From a bacterium 210820-DFI.6.37 (GTDB lineage: Bacteria; Bacillota; Clostridia; Peptostreptococcales; Anaerovoracaceae): a stretch of 64,000 nt of DNA. The translations under genes and the position numbers were made by a program. The stretch is taken from contig JAJCKG010000002.1 in the NCBI GenBank assembly GCA_020558355.1, positions 124,001-188,000 on the forward strand. Reading direction: 5' to 3'. Below, piece by piece: positions 8,308 through 17,263 of the stretch. Below the pieces are notes generated by a model, which was given only the letters and a program-made list of their open reading frames with translations, was not told the DNA's origin and made no database searches. Position 1 is the first letter of the stretch, and every line of letters starts with the position of its first letter.

Positions 8308-9465
8308 ATGGATGAAAAAAAGAAGGGGATTATCAGTGAACCGGATGAAAACGGTATACGTTATTATACCATAGGGAAGTCTCAGGAAGAACGGACGGGA
8401 GAGCTGCCTGAAGGCGAGGAAATGGGACAGAAAAGCGGGGGAACAGAAGCCGGAGGGGAAGGCGCTGGCGTCAGAGGCGGCATGTACGGCGGCAAGCTGA
8501 AAACGGTAAGAAAAAAACCTCTGATTATTTTTGGATGCATTCTTTTAGGCGTGATTCTGCTGGGTGTGGCCTGCAGCAGACTGGGCCATGATTCCTCCAG
8601 CGAATACGCTGGGTTAAAGGATGATCATATCAGCGTCCTTTATATCAACGGCACTATCAGCGGAGAAGATTCCGGGGACTCTTTTTCTGGCAGCACCTAC
8701 AACCATAAGTGGGTTTTAGACCGGCTGGACGATGTAATAAATAACCCTGACAACAAGGGGCTGATCCTGTTTGTCAATACGCCGGGCGGCGGAGTCTATG
8801 AGACGGACGAGATTTATTACAAGCTGCTTGAGTACAAAGAGACAGGCAGGCCGCTCTATTCGGCTATGGGCTCCATGGCGGCTTCCGGAGGCTATTACAT
8901 CTCCGCTCCGGCGGATAAAATTATTGCCAACCGCAACTGCTGGACCGGCTCCATCGGCGTGACCATCGGAACCCTGTTTGATGTGTCAGAGCTGCTGGAT
9001 CAATACGGTATTAAAACGGTAACCATCACATCGGGAAAGAACAAGGCTATGGGAAGCTCCGTAGAACCTATGACGGAAGAGCAGAAGGAAATTTTTCAAT
9101 CTCTGGTAGATGAAGCCTATGAACAGTTTACCAGTATCGTAGCGGAAGGCAGGAACATGTCTCTTAAAAAAGTGAAAAAGCTGGCGGATGGAAGAATCTA
9201 TACGGCAAAACAGGCTTTAAACAACGGCCTGATCGATCAGATTGGAACCCTGGATGACGCGGTGGCCGATATGAAGAAAACCTATGGCCTGGAAGGCTGT
9301 CAGCTCAGTGAAATGCAGTACACGGACAGCAGCCTTTTCAGCTCGCTTTTCCAAAAGCTGGCGTCCGTTCAAAAACGGAATCAAAGCGATGTGGCGGCTC
9401 TGCTGGAGCTTATGAACGATCAGGGAAACGTGCCGATCAGTTATATGTCGGAATTGCGGAAATAA
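8308..9465 (+). CDS. sppA: Signal peptide peptidase SppA (peptidase S49)
   Basis: 385-residue membrane serine protease that degrades signal-peptide remnants and membrane peptides. It has an acidic cytosolic N-terminus, one transmembrane helix (about residues 71-88) and an extracytosolic crotonase-like domain. The nucleophile is Ser193 in 'GSMAASGGYY'. The general base is most likely Lys246 in 'SGKNKAMGSS', 53 residues downstream as in Bacillus SppA. 'LFVNTPGGGVYETDEIY' forms the oxyanion region. RBS GAAGGGG lies upstream. The long charged N-terminal tail (about 70 residues) is longer than in B. subtilis SppA. Confidence 0.93.
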   Translation: MDEKKKGIISEPDENGIRYYTIGKSQEERTGELPEGEEMGQKSGGTEAGGEGAGVRGGMYGGKLKTVRKKPLIIFGCILLGVILLGVACSRLGHDSSSEYAGLKDDHISVLYINGTISGEDSGDSFSGSTYNHKWVLDRLDDVINNPDNKGLILFVNTPGGGVYETDEIYYKLLEYKETGRPLYSAMGSMAASGGYYISAPADKIIANRNCWTGSIGVTIGTLFDVSELLDQYGIKTVTITSGKNKAMGSSVEPMTEEQKEIFQSLVDEAYEQFTSIVAEGRNMSLKKVKKLADGRIYTAKQALNNGLIDQIGTLDDAVADMKKTYGLEGCQLSEMQYTDSSLFSSLFQKLASVQKRNQSDVAALLELMNDQGNVPISYMSELRK

Positions 9466-9485
9466 AGAGGGGAAGAAATATTATC

Positions 9486-10106
9486 ATGTACAGCCAGCTT
9501 CTGGCAGAACGCTCGCGGGAAAATAGGGACCTGATACAAAACCTGACAGCCCAGTCAGAAAAGCTGCGTTTTCTTATGGACGCGCTGGTGGAGCTATCAA
9601 GATTGTAAAACGGCATTATACGATGCGTCCCGCAAAAAGCCGATCTTAAAGAACTGATGGTACAGGTGATCGGCGACTTTTATGAAAGCGCGAGGGAGAA
9701 GAGGATCAATATAAGCCTGGAATGTCCTACGAAAAGTGAGGCTTTTATAGACAGAAAGTGGATGCGGGAAGCGGTGGGCAATCTGCTGGACAACGCAATA
9801 AAATATACCCCAGAAGGCGGGAGCGTAAAAATCAGCGTAATCCCGTACCAGATGTTTTCCGAGATTCGGATATCAGATACAGGGATCGGAATAGAAGAAG
9901 CTGAGATCCCCAAGATTTTCGGACGATTTTACAGAAGCAGGCAAGTGTCTTCAGAGGAAGGACTTGGGATCGTTCTTTACCTGGCTAGAGAAATGGTTGA
10001 TGCTCAGAAAGGCTACATCAAGGTGGATTCCGGCAAGGGCAGGGGAAGCGCCTTTCGGGTATTTCTGCCCAGGGGCGTCCAGGAAGAAAAAAATAAAGCT
10101 GGGTAA
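9486..10106 (+). pseudogene. Decayed sensor histidine kinase (VanS/Bce-like)
   Basis: Two in-frame pieces are separated by one TAA at 9606-9608. The first (41 codons) ends 'SEKLRFLMDALVELSRL', the second helix of a dimerisation domain. Intact relatives continue with Glu-Asn/Thr-Gly, so GAA to TAA is the likely nonsense change. The second piece has the N box 'EAVGNLLDNAIKYTPEGG', G1 'ISDTGIGIEEAEI' and F box 'IFGRFYRS'. The G2 region reads 'EEGLGIVLYLA' rather than G-GLGL-I. The sensor domain and the phosphoacceptor His helix are absent, as is a response regulator. It is probably a relic of the regulator of the ABC exporter at 11279. Confidence 0.85.
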
Positions 10107-10131
10107 CCTTTCCAGCAGGAAACAGTCAAGA

Positions 10132-10160
10132 TTGTAACAAAACGGTTTGTGTGATATGAT
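10132..10160 (+). promoter_or_regulatory. Putative promoter of the Rpn-type gene
   Basis: TTGTAA (10132-10137), 17-base spacer, TATGAT (10155-10160), 63 bases before ATG 10223. Confidence 0.55.
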
Positions 10161-10222
10161 AAGGGTAATAGAAAAGCTTTTTCTGCTACTTGAGCTTATA
10201 TAAAAGGAAGGCCGGTGAAAAT

Positions 10223-11026
10223 ATGGCAGGGGTTGATTTTGAGAGAAAACACGCAGAGGACTTACAGAGACTGAGGGGATTCCGCCTTCTGGACGATGAT
10301 TTTATGAGCAAAGTCTTCGAGGATAAAGCGTGTTCGGAGTTTTTGCTGAAGATTGTTTTGGATAAAAAGGATTTGAATGTCCAAAAAGTACGCGTACAGT
10401 ATGACGTAAAGAATTTACAGGGGCGATCCATCCGTCTGGATATTGTAGCGACTGATGAAAACGGATGGATGTATAATATTGAAATCCAAAGAAGTGATAA
10501 GGGAGCCAGCATTAAAAGGGCCAGATATAACAGCAGTCTGTTGGACGCGAATGTAACGGAGCCGGGTGATGATTATGAGAACCTTGCGGAGACGTATGTT
10601 ATTTTTATTACTGAAAACGACGTACTGAAAGCGGGCCTACCTATTTATCACATTGACCGGACAATTAAAGAAACCGGCGCAATGTTTGGGGATGAGGCGC
10701 ATATCCTGTATGTAAATTCCCAGATAAAAGATGAAACGGAACTTGGTAAACTGATGCATGATTTTTCCTGCACGGACGCAAAAGATATGCATTATAAAAT
10801 TTTAGCTGATCGAGTACGCTATTTTAAGGAAGACGCGAAAGGAGTGGAAACTATGTGCAAGGCTATGGAGGATATGAGAAAAGAAGCCGCCGCTGAACAA
10901 AACATCCTTACATTATTAGGGGCCATTAAGAATTTAATGAAAAATCTTGGAATGTCGGCAGAGCAGGCAATGACTGCTCTGGGGGTATCAGACGCCGAGA
11001 GGGGTGTTCTTTCTAAAAAAATCTAA
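10223..11026 (+). CDS. Rpn-family recombination-promoting nuclease / PD-(D/E)XK transposase-like protein
   Basis: 267 residues from ATG 10223; an in-frame TTG at 10190 is a less likely start. The N-terminal half has the PD-(D/E)XK nuclease core of the Rpn/PDDEXK_2 family: 'DDDFMSKVFED', then 'IRLDIVATDENGWMYNIEIQRSD', where D..E-x-Q is the metal-binding motif. The C-terminus 'SAEQAMTALGVSDAERGVL' is the short helical tail common in clostridial members. These proteins cut DNA and promote RecA-independent recombination; many copies are remnants of transposase-like elements. No terminal inverted repeats were seen here. Confidence 0.85.
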   Translation: MAGVDFERKHAEDLQRLRGFRLLDDDFMSKVFEDKACSEFLLKIVLDKKDLNVQKVRVQYDVKNLQGRSIRLDIVATDENGWMYNIEIQRSDKGASIKRARYNSSLLDANVTEPGDDYENLAETYVIFITENDVLKAGLPIYHIDRTIKETGAMFGDEAHILYVNSQIKDETELGKLMHDFSCTDAKDMHYKILADRVRYFKEDAKGVETMCKAMEDMRKEAAAEQNILTLLGAIKNLMKNLGMSAEQAMTALGVSDAERGVLSKKI

Positions 11027-11041
11027 CAAATTGTAAATAGG

Positions 11042-11082
11042 AAAAGGCCGGTTCAAGAAATAGAGCTTGTACCGGCTTTCTT
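11042..11082 (+). terminator. Intrinsic terminator after the Rpn-type gene
   Basis: AAAGGCCGGT pairs with ACCGGCTTTC around an 18-base loop and is followed by TTATTTTT, 15 bases after the stop codon. Confidence 0.8.
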
Positions 11083-11278
11083 ATTTTTAGATAATATCAT
11101 GATCCTGTCCATATCCAACTTCTGGAATATACATCCGTCCGAGGACACTGTCTCCATTGGCGAGGACTGCCCGCGGCGCTTTTGGGAGGAAAAGTAACAA
11201 AACTGTAATTTTTCAGAGAGGATCTGGTTACAATGATCTGGTAAACTTCAGCCATAAGAAAAACAGGAGGTCACGCGC

Positions 11279-11964
11279 ATGTATGTACTTAAGACAGAAA
11301 GACTCAGAAAATATTATGGCGGAGAGGAGAACCGGGTAAAGGCCCTGGACGGGATAGACCTTGCGGTAGACCAGGGTGAATTTGTTGCTGTGGTGGGGAC
11401 ATCAGGAAGCGGCAAAAGCACTTTGCTTCATATGATGGGCGGTCTGGACCGCCCGACAGAAGGCAAGGTGTTCATAAACGGAAAGGAGCTGTTTTCCATG
11501 AAGGATGAAGCTCTGACTATTTTCCGGCGCAGGAACATCGGATTTATTTTTCAGAACTACAATCTGGTGCCGATCCTCAATGTGTATGAAAATGTCATTT
11601 TGCCCGCGGAGCTGGATGGGCGCAGGGCGGAGCAGAAATGGGTGGATCACATTATCCGTGTCCTGGGGCTTTCAGAGAAAAAACAGCAGATGCCAATCAG
11701 CTTTCCGGCGGACAGCAGCAGAGAGTAGCCATAGCAAGAGCGCTGGCGGCGAAACCAGCCATCATTCTGGCCGATGAGCCCACGGGAAACCTTGACAGCG
11801 TTACCAGCCAGGATGTGATCAGCCTTATGAAGACCACCAGCAGAGAGTTTTCACAGACCATGGTCATGATTACCCACAATGAAGAGATCGCCCAGACAGC
11901 CGATCGGATTGTACGGATCGAGGATGGAAGGCTTGTAACGAAAGAGGGTGGCCGGAATGTATGA
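11279..11964 (+). pseudogene. ABC exporter ATP-binding protein, frameshifted (Bce/MacB-like)
   Basis: Codons 1-137 read a normal ATPase: Walker A 'GTSGSGKSTLLHMM', Q loop 'IGFIFQNYNLVPILNV'. At about 11,690 the frame breaks. The signature '[17 protein letters not shown]', Walker B '[11 protein letters not shown]' and H loop 'VMITHN' continue in the next frame to 11964. Adding one base in CCAATCAG (CCA-AAT-CAG) restores the expected '[10 protein letters not shown]'. This is either a real 1-base deletion or a sequencing error. The downstream permease is intact, and its start overlaps the last codons. Family role: powering export or sensing of antimicrobial peptides or lipoproteins. Confidence 0.88.
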
Positions 11965-14344
11965 GACCCGAAATAAAACCATCATCCAAAAACTGGCTCT
12001 TCGGGATCTGAAATCGAAGAAGCTGGGAAATCTATTTATCATGATTACCATTGCTGTTTCTGCGGTCATGATTATGTTCATGGGGCTATTTTCAGGCTCC
12101 GCGAAACGGGATACGCAGCGGCAGCTGGCTTACTCGCAGGAAGTAATCTATTACAACGTCACCCCGGAACAGCTCCAGTCGCTGAAAGAGGACCGCAGGC
12201 TTTCCTTTATGACACTGGCTAAAATGGGCGAACAGATGGAAGTGGAAGACTACATGATCTGGCAGGTTTATTACGATGGAACCGCACAGAACATTAAAAC
12301 CATAGATCTGGTGGAAGGCTCCCTTCCTGAGAAAGAGAACGAAGTTGTTGTGTCTAAAAGCTACATGAAAAAAATCGGACAGGAAGCAAGGCCGGGGACG
12401 AAAATCCGGGTTCCGTTTCTATCTGGAAAAACAGAAGAATATGTCGTTTCCGGCTTTACAAAAGATGTAAAGAATTCCAGCACCTATGCCATCGTTCATT
12501 CCAAGGCCTATGCCGAAAGCGGCAGCGCCCTGAAAAAGGTGAATTATGATGTGCTGGCGAAGGTAAAGGACGCGAAAACCATGAATCAGGAGACCTTTTT
12601 GGACACAGTCCGCAGTATCGCCGCCGATGCGGGAATTCCCCGAAGTCAGGTTAATGAAAATAATTACTTTGTGGGGACACTTTCAAAGCACAGGCTGGAC
12701 GCGGATATGCTGGCGGTTTTGATTATCGGCGCGATTATTCTGGCCGCAGGGGTTATAGTAATTTATAGTGTGTTTTATATATCAGTTACAGGAAAAAACC
12801 GGGAGTATGGACAGCTGCGTACGCTGGGCATGACCCAGAGACAGATTGGAAAGCTGGTGCGCAGAGAAGGGCTGATGCTGGCGCTGCGGTCAGCTCCCGT
12901 CGGATTGATTGCGGCAGGTACGGTTTCCTGGCTTCTGAAGCCGGGCGGGTTTTCGCTTCCTTCGGCTCTGACCTGGGCCGCCGCTGTCTTTGTGGTTATC
13001 CTGCTGACTGTGCGGGTGTCCATTATGAAGCCGGCCAGGATAGCGTCTTTTGTATCTCCTGTGGAAGCCTCCAGATATTCGGCTTATACAGAAAACGGGA
13101 AAAAGAGGACAAAGAAGCTTTACCGGAAGATCACACCTTTGTCTCTGGCGGGAATGAACAGCCTTCGGGATCGAAAAAAGACGTTTATTACAATGCTGTC
13201 CTTGGGCATCGGGGGAGTGCTCTTTATCGGAAGCGTTACCTTTGCCGCGTCTATGGACAAAGACAAGTATGCAAGGGCCGGCGTGTTCCAGCTGGGAGAA
13301 TTCGATCTTTCTATTTCAGAAAACGCCGCTGCCACCGCAAAGTACGGCGAAGCGCAGGTCCAGATGAAAACGCCTTTCTCAGAGGAGCTGCGGGACCGGA
13401 TCCTGCGGATCCCTGGAGTGAAGGGAATCTCCACACTGAAAGCCGCGCATATTCATTATGACTATAAAGATCAGGCGGGGCGGGAGGATATGGTTACGCC
13501 TTTTACAAAGGAAGACGCAAAAGACATGCGGGAGTATATCGCTGAAGGAACACTGGATTATGAACAGCTGCTTTCTGGCGATAAAATCCTTGTCCGGGAG
13601 AACCGGCAGGCCAAAGAGATCTATGGATGGACCTTTGATGTCGGTGATAAAGTGACCATCCATTATTATGACGGGGAGGAAAAGACTAAGACCTATGAGA
13701 TTGCGGGAGAATTGGAAGGCTATGCCCTTGGAACGACGGACGGATGGTTCCTGCTGCCGGAGCAGGTGCTGGAAGAAACTATGCCGGGGATTGATCTTAC
13801 CAATCAGTGGATCATAGCTGTTGATACTGGAACGCGGGATAAAGTGGAAGCGCCTCTTGCGCGGATTTTGAATGAGGAACCTAATCTGTCTATGAAGACC
13901 CTGCGGGAAGCGGAAGCGCAAAGTCGGGATTCTTTGAATCAGTTCCTTCTGCTGATTATTTCCATAGTGCTGCTTGTGGTCCTGTTCAGCATGATCAATC
14001 TGGTCAATACTCTGATCACCTCTTTCTTTTCACAGAAAACGGAGATGGCCATGCTGCAGTCCATCGGCATGACCGACTCCCAGCTGGGAAGAATGATAGC
14101 CGGAGAAGGTCTGGTTCTGGCAGCCGGAAATATAGCCCTTTCCCTGATCTTTGGATCTCTGGCGGGATACGGTATGTGCCGGCTCTTTAACGCCATGGGA
14201 TCAAATTATATGGATTACCGATTCCCAGTCCTGTGCGTGCTGCTGTATGCGGCCGCGGTAATCCTGCTTCCATGCGTCATTTCCTTCTTTATGTTCCGAG
14301 GCTTCCGAAGGCAGAGCCTGGTAGAGCGGCTTAGAGAAGTATAG
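11957..14344 (+). CDS. FtsX-type ABC transporter permease (MacB/BceB-like)
   Basis: 795 residues from ATG 11957 (GAGGGTGG upstream), overlapping the ATPase stop by eight bases. It contains an N-terminal helix (about 30-50), a large extracellular domain, a three-helix FtsX block (about 255-360), a second short helix near 410-430, another extracellular domain and a final three-helix FtsX block with '[29 protein letters not shown]'. This duplicated arrangement is typical of clostridial peptide-resistance or lipoprotein exporters. With the ATPase frameshifted and the kinase broken, the locus may be non-functional. No frame damage is visible in this gene. Confidence 0.9.
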   Translation: MYETRNKTIIQKLALRDLKSKKLGNLFIMITIAVSAVMIMFMGLFSGSAKRDTQRQLAYSQEVIYYNVTPEQLQSLKEDRRLSFMTLAKMGEQMEVEDYMIWQVYYDGTAQNIKTIDLVEGSLPEKENEVVVSKSYMKKIGQEARPGTKIRVPFLSGKTEEYVVSGFTKDVKNSSTYAIVHSKAYAESGSALKKVNYDVLAKVKDAKTMNQETFLDTVRSIAADAGIPRSQVNENNYFVGTLSKHRLDADMLAVLIIGAIILAAGVIVIYSVFYISVTGKNREYGQLRTLGMTQRQIGKLVRREGLMLALRSAPVGLIAAGTVSWLLKPGGFSLPSALTWAAAVFVVILLTVRVSIMKPARIASFVSPVEASRYSAYTENGKKRTKKLYRKITPLSLAGMNSLRDRKKTFITMLSLGIGGVLFIGSVTFAASMDKDKYARAGVFQLGEFDLSISENAAATAKYGEAQVQMKTPFSEELRDRILRIPGVKGISTLKAAHIHYDYKDQAGREDMVTPFTKEDAKDMREYIAEGTLDYEQLLSGDKILVRENRQAKEIYGWTFDVGDKVTIHYYDGEEKTKTYEIAGELEGYALGTTDGWFLLPEQVLEETMPGIDLTNQWIIAVDTGTRDKVEAPLARILNEEPNLSMKTLREAEAQSRDSLNQFLLLIISIVLLVVLFSMINLVNTLITSFFSQKTEMAMLQSIGMTDSQLGRMIAGEGLVLAAGNIALSLIFGSLAGYGMCRLFNAMGSNYMDYRFPVLCVLLYAAAVILLPCVISFFMFRGFRRQSLVERLREV

Positions 14345-14544
14345 GGGCTGAACTGTTTTCAGGTCAAAAACAAGAATCGCCGGACATAGGAAACGGAGTC
14401 TGACAAAAAAAGATCCTTTCCCTATTAATTTTTTTAAAAAAGACAAAAACTTTCTGTGTACATTTCCGGAATTTTTGTGTATAATAATCTACAGTTGTAA
14501 AACAGTCACGGGTAAATCCTGGAAGGTTTGCGACTGTAAGATTT

Positions 14545-14617
14545 GCTCCCGTAGCTCAGGGGATAGAGCGTCGGTTTCCGAAGCCGTGCGCCGCGTGTTC
14601 GAATCACGCCGGGAGCA
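14545..14617 (+). tRNA. tRNA-Arg (anticodon CCG), prophage target
   Basis: Acceptor GCTCCCG pairs with CGGGAGC; D-stem GCTC/GAGC; anticodon loop TTCCGAA gives anticodon CCG (codon CGG); T-arm GCGTG-TTCGAAT-CACGC; discriminator A and an encoded CCA (14618-14620). Pair 27-43 is a T-T mismatch. The 3' part from 14575 onward is also the left copy of the prophage attachment repeat, so the present 3' end was supplied by the phage. Confidence 0.96.
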
Positions 14618-14639
14618 CCATGTTAAAACCGTTGGAATC
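14575..14639. repeat. attL, 65-bp attachment core
   Basis: Identical over 65 bases to 55560-55624. It covers the anticodon loop through the 3' end and CCA of tRNA-Arg plus the 5' arm of the following terminator hairpin. The identity ends at 14640 (G against A at 55625), although similarity resumes beyond it. Confidence 0.95.
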
Positions 14640-14669
14640 GTTGGATTTATGGGATTCCAGCGGTTTTTT
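14625..14669 (+). terminator. Terminator of tRNA-Arg, 3' arm supplied by the phage
   Basis: AAAACCGTTGGAATC pairs with GATTCCAGCGGTTTT (one G-U pair), then TT. The 5' arm is inside the att core; the 3' arm is phage DNA. At attR the same 5' arm meets a host 3' arm (55637-55652), so both junctions keep a working-looking hairpin. Confidence 0.8.
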
Positions 14670-14726
14670 ATTGTCTCTGACATCAACCTGAAATTGTGCC
14701 TAAATCGTCTATTTGGACCCTAAAGT

Positions 14727-14748
14727 GTTGCAGTTAGTGTTGCACAAC
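14727..14748. repeat. Left arm-type site, probable integrase-binding repeat
   Basis: GTTGCAGTTAGTGTTGCA followed by CAAC. The same block, with one change, lies at 55501-55522, the other prophage end. Inside it GTTGCA is repeated at 12-base intervals. The copy abuts the integrase stop codon. Position and spacing from the core fit arm-type sites of a tyrosine integrase. Confidence 0.7.
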
Positions 14749-15806
14749 TATACCTCTTTTCCCGTTGATTTTTCTGCGTTTTCTCCCCGGTACTGTTGCA
14801 GTAGGGCTGCCGCGTTGTTAAGGGACGCCTCCGTATAGTGGGTATAAATTTTAGAAGTTAGGCTAATATCGCTGTGTCCCATAAGCTCTTTTGCCACATT
14901 AATTGATACGCCCGCGTCCTGTAAGTCGGTGCAAAAGGTATGCCGCAAGCAGTAGGGAACCAGATCGTCCGCAACCAGGCACGGCGGCAGAATAGCGTCT
15001 CGGAATAGCTTTCCGCCCATTTCTATATGCATTGCCTTTTTAAAGGATTGCCACATCCTGCCCCGATTATGGGGTTGTATAGGCCGGCCTGTCTCATTGG
15101 TAAAGAGGTATTCAAAAGGGCCTTTCTTTGTGGCCTTTACCGCTTCCAGAATTTCGTCCGGTACAGGAACATACCGCTTTGCGTTTTTGTTCTTTGTCCC
15201 GTCAATGTAGAGCAGCTTCTTTTCATGGTCAAAGTGGCAGATTTTCACTTGTGCCGTTTCTCCAGTTCGTAGCCCGCAGTAAAGCATTAATTTGACCCAT
15301 AGCCCATGCTTATGGGTCTCAGCGACTTTTAATATAACCTGTCTTTCCTGGTCGGTGATCGCTCGATGCGTGCCGCTGGTTCCTTTGGGCTTTGTGATTG
15401 CCCTTGCCGGAGACTTTGCGATTAAGTCGTTATTTTCCGCCACAAGAAACACTTGCCCTAAACATTGGTAAATCTTATCAATCCGGCTCTGGCTCATGCG
15501 GCTGACCTTCTGCATAATTCTTTGTAAATGTACAGGCTTTACATCCTTTAAGCGAATGTGGCCAATTTCAGGCAAAATGAAGGCGTCAAGCCTATGCTCA
15601 TAGTCCTTAAAGGTTTTATCATTGCAAGATCCCGCCTTATAGGTCATAAGCCATTCTTTAGCCCAGTCCCTTACAAGCATACTGGATTCAATTTTTTTGC
15701 CTGCTTCTAATTCCTTTAATTTTAGCGCTTTGTTGGCCGCCACTTCTTTTGCGTCCTTGCCGGAAACATAGTATCTCCGGCCTTCATAAGTAATCGCCCC
15801 TCTCAT
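14748..15806 (-). CDS. int: Phage integrase (tyrosine recombinase)
   Basis: 352-residue site-specific recombinase that inserts and excises the prophage at tRNA-Arg. N-terminal arm-binding domain (about 1-45), SAM-like core-binding domain (about 45-145) and catalytic domain. Catalytic residues: Arg180 ('YCGLRTGE'), Arg288 ('YCLRHTF'), His311 ('LMGHSD') and nucleophile Tyr321 ('KIYTHY'). The first His of the HxxR box is Tyr285, a substitution common in Firmicutes phage integrases. It is transcribed toward attL, with its stop codon touching the arm-type repeat. No excisionase is recognised with certainty; the 70-residue protein at 18220 is a possibility. Confidence 0.95.
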   Translation of the reverse strand: MRGAITYEGRRYYVSGKDAKEVAANKALKLKELEAGKKIESSMLVRDWAKEWLMTYKAGSCNDKTFKDYEHRLDAFILPEIGHIRLKDVKPVHLQRIMQKVSRMSQSRIDKIYQCLGQVFLVAENNDLIAKSPARAITKPKGTSGTHRAITDQERQVILKVAETHKHGLWVKLMLYCGLRTGETAQVKICHFDHEKKLLYIDGTKNKNAKRYVPVPDEILEAVKATKKGPFEYLFTNETGRPIQPHNRGRMWQSFKKAMHIEMGGKLFRDAILPPCLVADDLVPYCLRHTFCTDLQDAGVSINVAKELMGHSDISLTSKIYTHYTEASLNNAAALLQQYRGENAEKSTGKEV

Positions 15807-15849
15807 GTTTATTGCCTCCTTTTAATTTCGGGTATAAAAAATACCGCCC

Positions 15850-15955
15850 TTGTAAAAAGTCGGCTACAATGGTACAATTATCTTGGTCATAGATGGTTGT
15901 ATCATGCAGCTATCAACATTGGCCCCCAGTAATGGGGGCTTTTGTTTTTATTCTA
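15850..15955 (+). ncRNA. Candidate small RNA in the lysogeny module
   Basis: On the + strand, TTGTAA (15850-15855), 17 bases and TACAAT (15873-15878) resemble a promoter. About 45 bases downstream a perfect hairpin GCCCCCA-GTAA-TGGGGGC is followed by TTTTGTTTTT (15931-15955). No gene starts in between with a ribosome site, and both neighbours are on the other strand. The predicted product is about 70 bases. The T run is on the + side only, so this is not the terminator of the leftward gene. Confidence 0.4.
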
Positions 15956-16460
15956 ATTCTATTTGGTCTGAGTCTGTAACTTCTATCTGTACTGCACCGT
16001 TGTATTCTTCCAGCTTACCAGTAACAAATATAATGTCCCCATATGATAAATTATCTACGATTTCTGCTACATTTGAATAATTTTCTTCCCATATGATTAT
16101 AGTCACCCTACGTTCATCGGGGTATTCAAAATCCAAGTCAATGAAAGTGGGGCTTCCGCTTGTTTCGTTTGCGTAATATATATTCTCTACAGAACCTTTT
16201 ACTTGAGCCGTTTCACCTATGAAATCTTTTGCCATTTCACAGCTTAATGCAGATGCATCTCTGCGGCCTTTATCCTCTTCGGCTTGATCTGCCATAGCTT
16301 CATACTGTTCTTGCCTTGCATCATATTCGTAGTAAGATTCATCTGGTTTGTCAGATGGAAAACAACCTTTGAAAATTACTAACACAACTATGATTAAGAC
16401 AAATAGACATCCAATGCCTTCCTTCGCTTCTTCTATCTTGGACTTTGTCGAATCTTTCAT
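15948..16460 (-). CDS. Membrane-anchored OB-fold protein of the lysogeny region
   Basis: 170 residues: short polar N-terminus, a strongly hydrophobic segment (about 16-35, 'GCLFVLIIVVLVIFKGCF'), a charged coiled region and a C-terminal domain (about 80-170). The strand pattern 'GETAQVKGSVENIYY ... DIIFVTGKLEEYNGAVQIEVTDSDQIEL' looks like the tRNA_anti-like/OB fold. It sits between integrase and repressor, where accessory lysogeny genes such as superinfection exclusion often lie. That role is inference. There is no lipobox. Confidence 0.65.
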   Translation of the reverse strand: MKDSTKSKIEEAKEGIGCLFVLIIVVLVIFKGCFPSDKPDESYYEYDARQEQYEAMADQAEEDKGRRDASALSCEMAKDFIGETAQVKGSVENIYYANETSGSPTFIDLDFEYPDERRVTIIIWEENYSNVAEIVDNLSYGDIIFVTGKLEEYNGAVQIEVTDSDQIELE

Positions 16461-16680
16461 CTTTACGCCTTTATAACTTACCTCAACTTTAACTCTATAA
16501 CTACAGTTGATTGTCGCTTATTTGTTATATCTGCCTTGTGCGCAAGTGTACCCCTCTTCATATCCTTTTTTATAATAATGTCCACACACTTTATAAATAA
16601 CAAATGAAAATCATAATTCCACCACCTTGCTTTTATTGATTAGCTACATAATAACACAAGGCTTGTACCGTTTTTGGTGC

Positions 16681-17037
16681 TTACACGTCATATCCTGAAT
16701 TTCTTTTCATTTTTTTTAACATTTCTGCGGCAAGTTCTAAATCTTCCGGTGTTGCCCCGTCCGCTGCGTCAAAGAGCATTCTTAAATTAGGGTCTTTATG
16801 AAGCTTTTCTGCCATTGCTTCTGTCTCTGTGATCTCTTCCCCTGTAAGTAGATACTTTTCTGATACGCCAAGAAATTCCGCAATGTCAGGCAGATATTTT
16901 GATTTTGGGTCAGTATTTCTTTTTTTCCAATTTACAAAAGTGCTTTGCGAAACATTGATGAAGTCACAAAGTTCTTTGTCTTGCCGGTTTTGTTGCTTTA
17001 ATAGCCGTACAATTCTTTGTATTACATTCTCATTCAA
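16681..17037 (-). CDS. CI-like XRE repressor
   Basis: 118 residues. The N-terminal HTH (about 7-60) reads 'LCDFINVSQSTFVNWKKR' with 'IAEFLGVSEKYLLTGEE' after it. The C-terminal tail 'ATPEDLELAAEMLKKMKR' is a short oligomerisation-type helix. There is no LexA-like protease domain, so it is not cleaved by RecA in the classical way. It is divergent from the early operon across a cluster of shared operators (17060-17250), as expected for the lysogeny repressor. The RBS region AGGAGG lies upstream on the minus strand. Confidence 0.88.
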   Translation of the reverse strand: MNENVIQRIVRLLKQQNRQDKELCDFINVSQSTFVNWKKRNTDPKSKYLPDIAEFLGVSEKYLLTGEEITETEAMAEKLHKDPNLRMLFDAADGATPEDLELAAEMLKKMKRNSGYDV

Positions 17038-17082
17038 ATCGCACCTCCTGAAAAAATAATTCCAAAATGTGAATTTGAAGTA

Positions 17083-17111
17083 TTGACAAATTCCAAAATG
17101 TGAAGTAATAT
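17083..17111 (+). promoter_or_regulatory. Rightward early promoter (PR-like)
   Basis: TTGACA (17083-17088), 17-base spacer, TAATAT (17106-17111). The spacer contains the operator copy 17091-17104, so repressor binding would block polymerase directly. Confidence 0.7.
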
Positions 17112-17151
17112 AAAGATACGGAATTCACAAATTGGCAATAAAAAACACATT

Positions 17152-17172
17152 CCTGAAAATTTCAGGGTTTTT
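17152..17172 (+). terminator. Short terminator-like hairpin in the early leader
   Basis: CCTGAA-AAT-TTCAGG followed by GTTTTT, about 35 bases after the predicted PR start. It would stop most PR transcripts unless it is bypassed or a second promoter lies downstream. Confidence 0.45.
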
Positions 17173-17263
17173 ATTCACATTTTAGTATTTTGGGTAATGA
17201 AATAATATCACAAATGTGAAACTATGTCAATTACAACTTCACATTTTGAAAGGAGAAAAGGGG

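Larger units (their letters stand above)
17060..17250. promoter_or_regulatory. Operator cluster of the phage repressor
   Basis: Repeated CACATTTT/AAAATGTG elements: TTCCAAAATGTGAA at 17060-17073 and 17091-17104; TTCACATTTTAG at 17174-17185; TCACAAATGTGA at 17208-17219 (perfect palindrome); TTCACATTTTGAA at 17238-17250; a half-like TTCACAAATTGG at 17124-17135. The implied consensus is TTCACA-ww-TGTGAA. One more copy lies at 17493. The second copy fills the spacer of the rightward promoter. Confidence 0.8.

Noticed and set aside
10223..11026. Insertion sequence around the Rpn-type gene
   Set aside because: No terminal inverted repeats or target duplication; the gene has its own promoter and terminator.
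11638..11964. Separate second ATPase gene
   Set aside because: It contains only the signature, Walker B and H-loop half; joined to the preceding frame it makes one ATPase with a single base missing.
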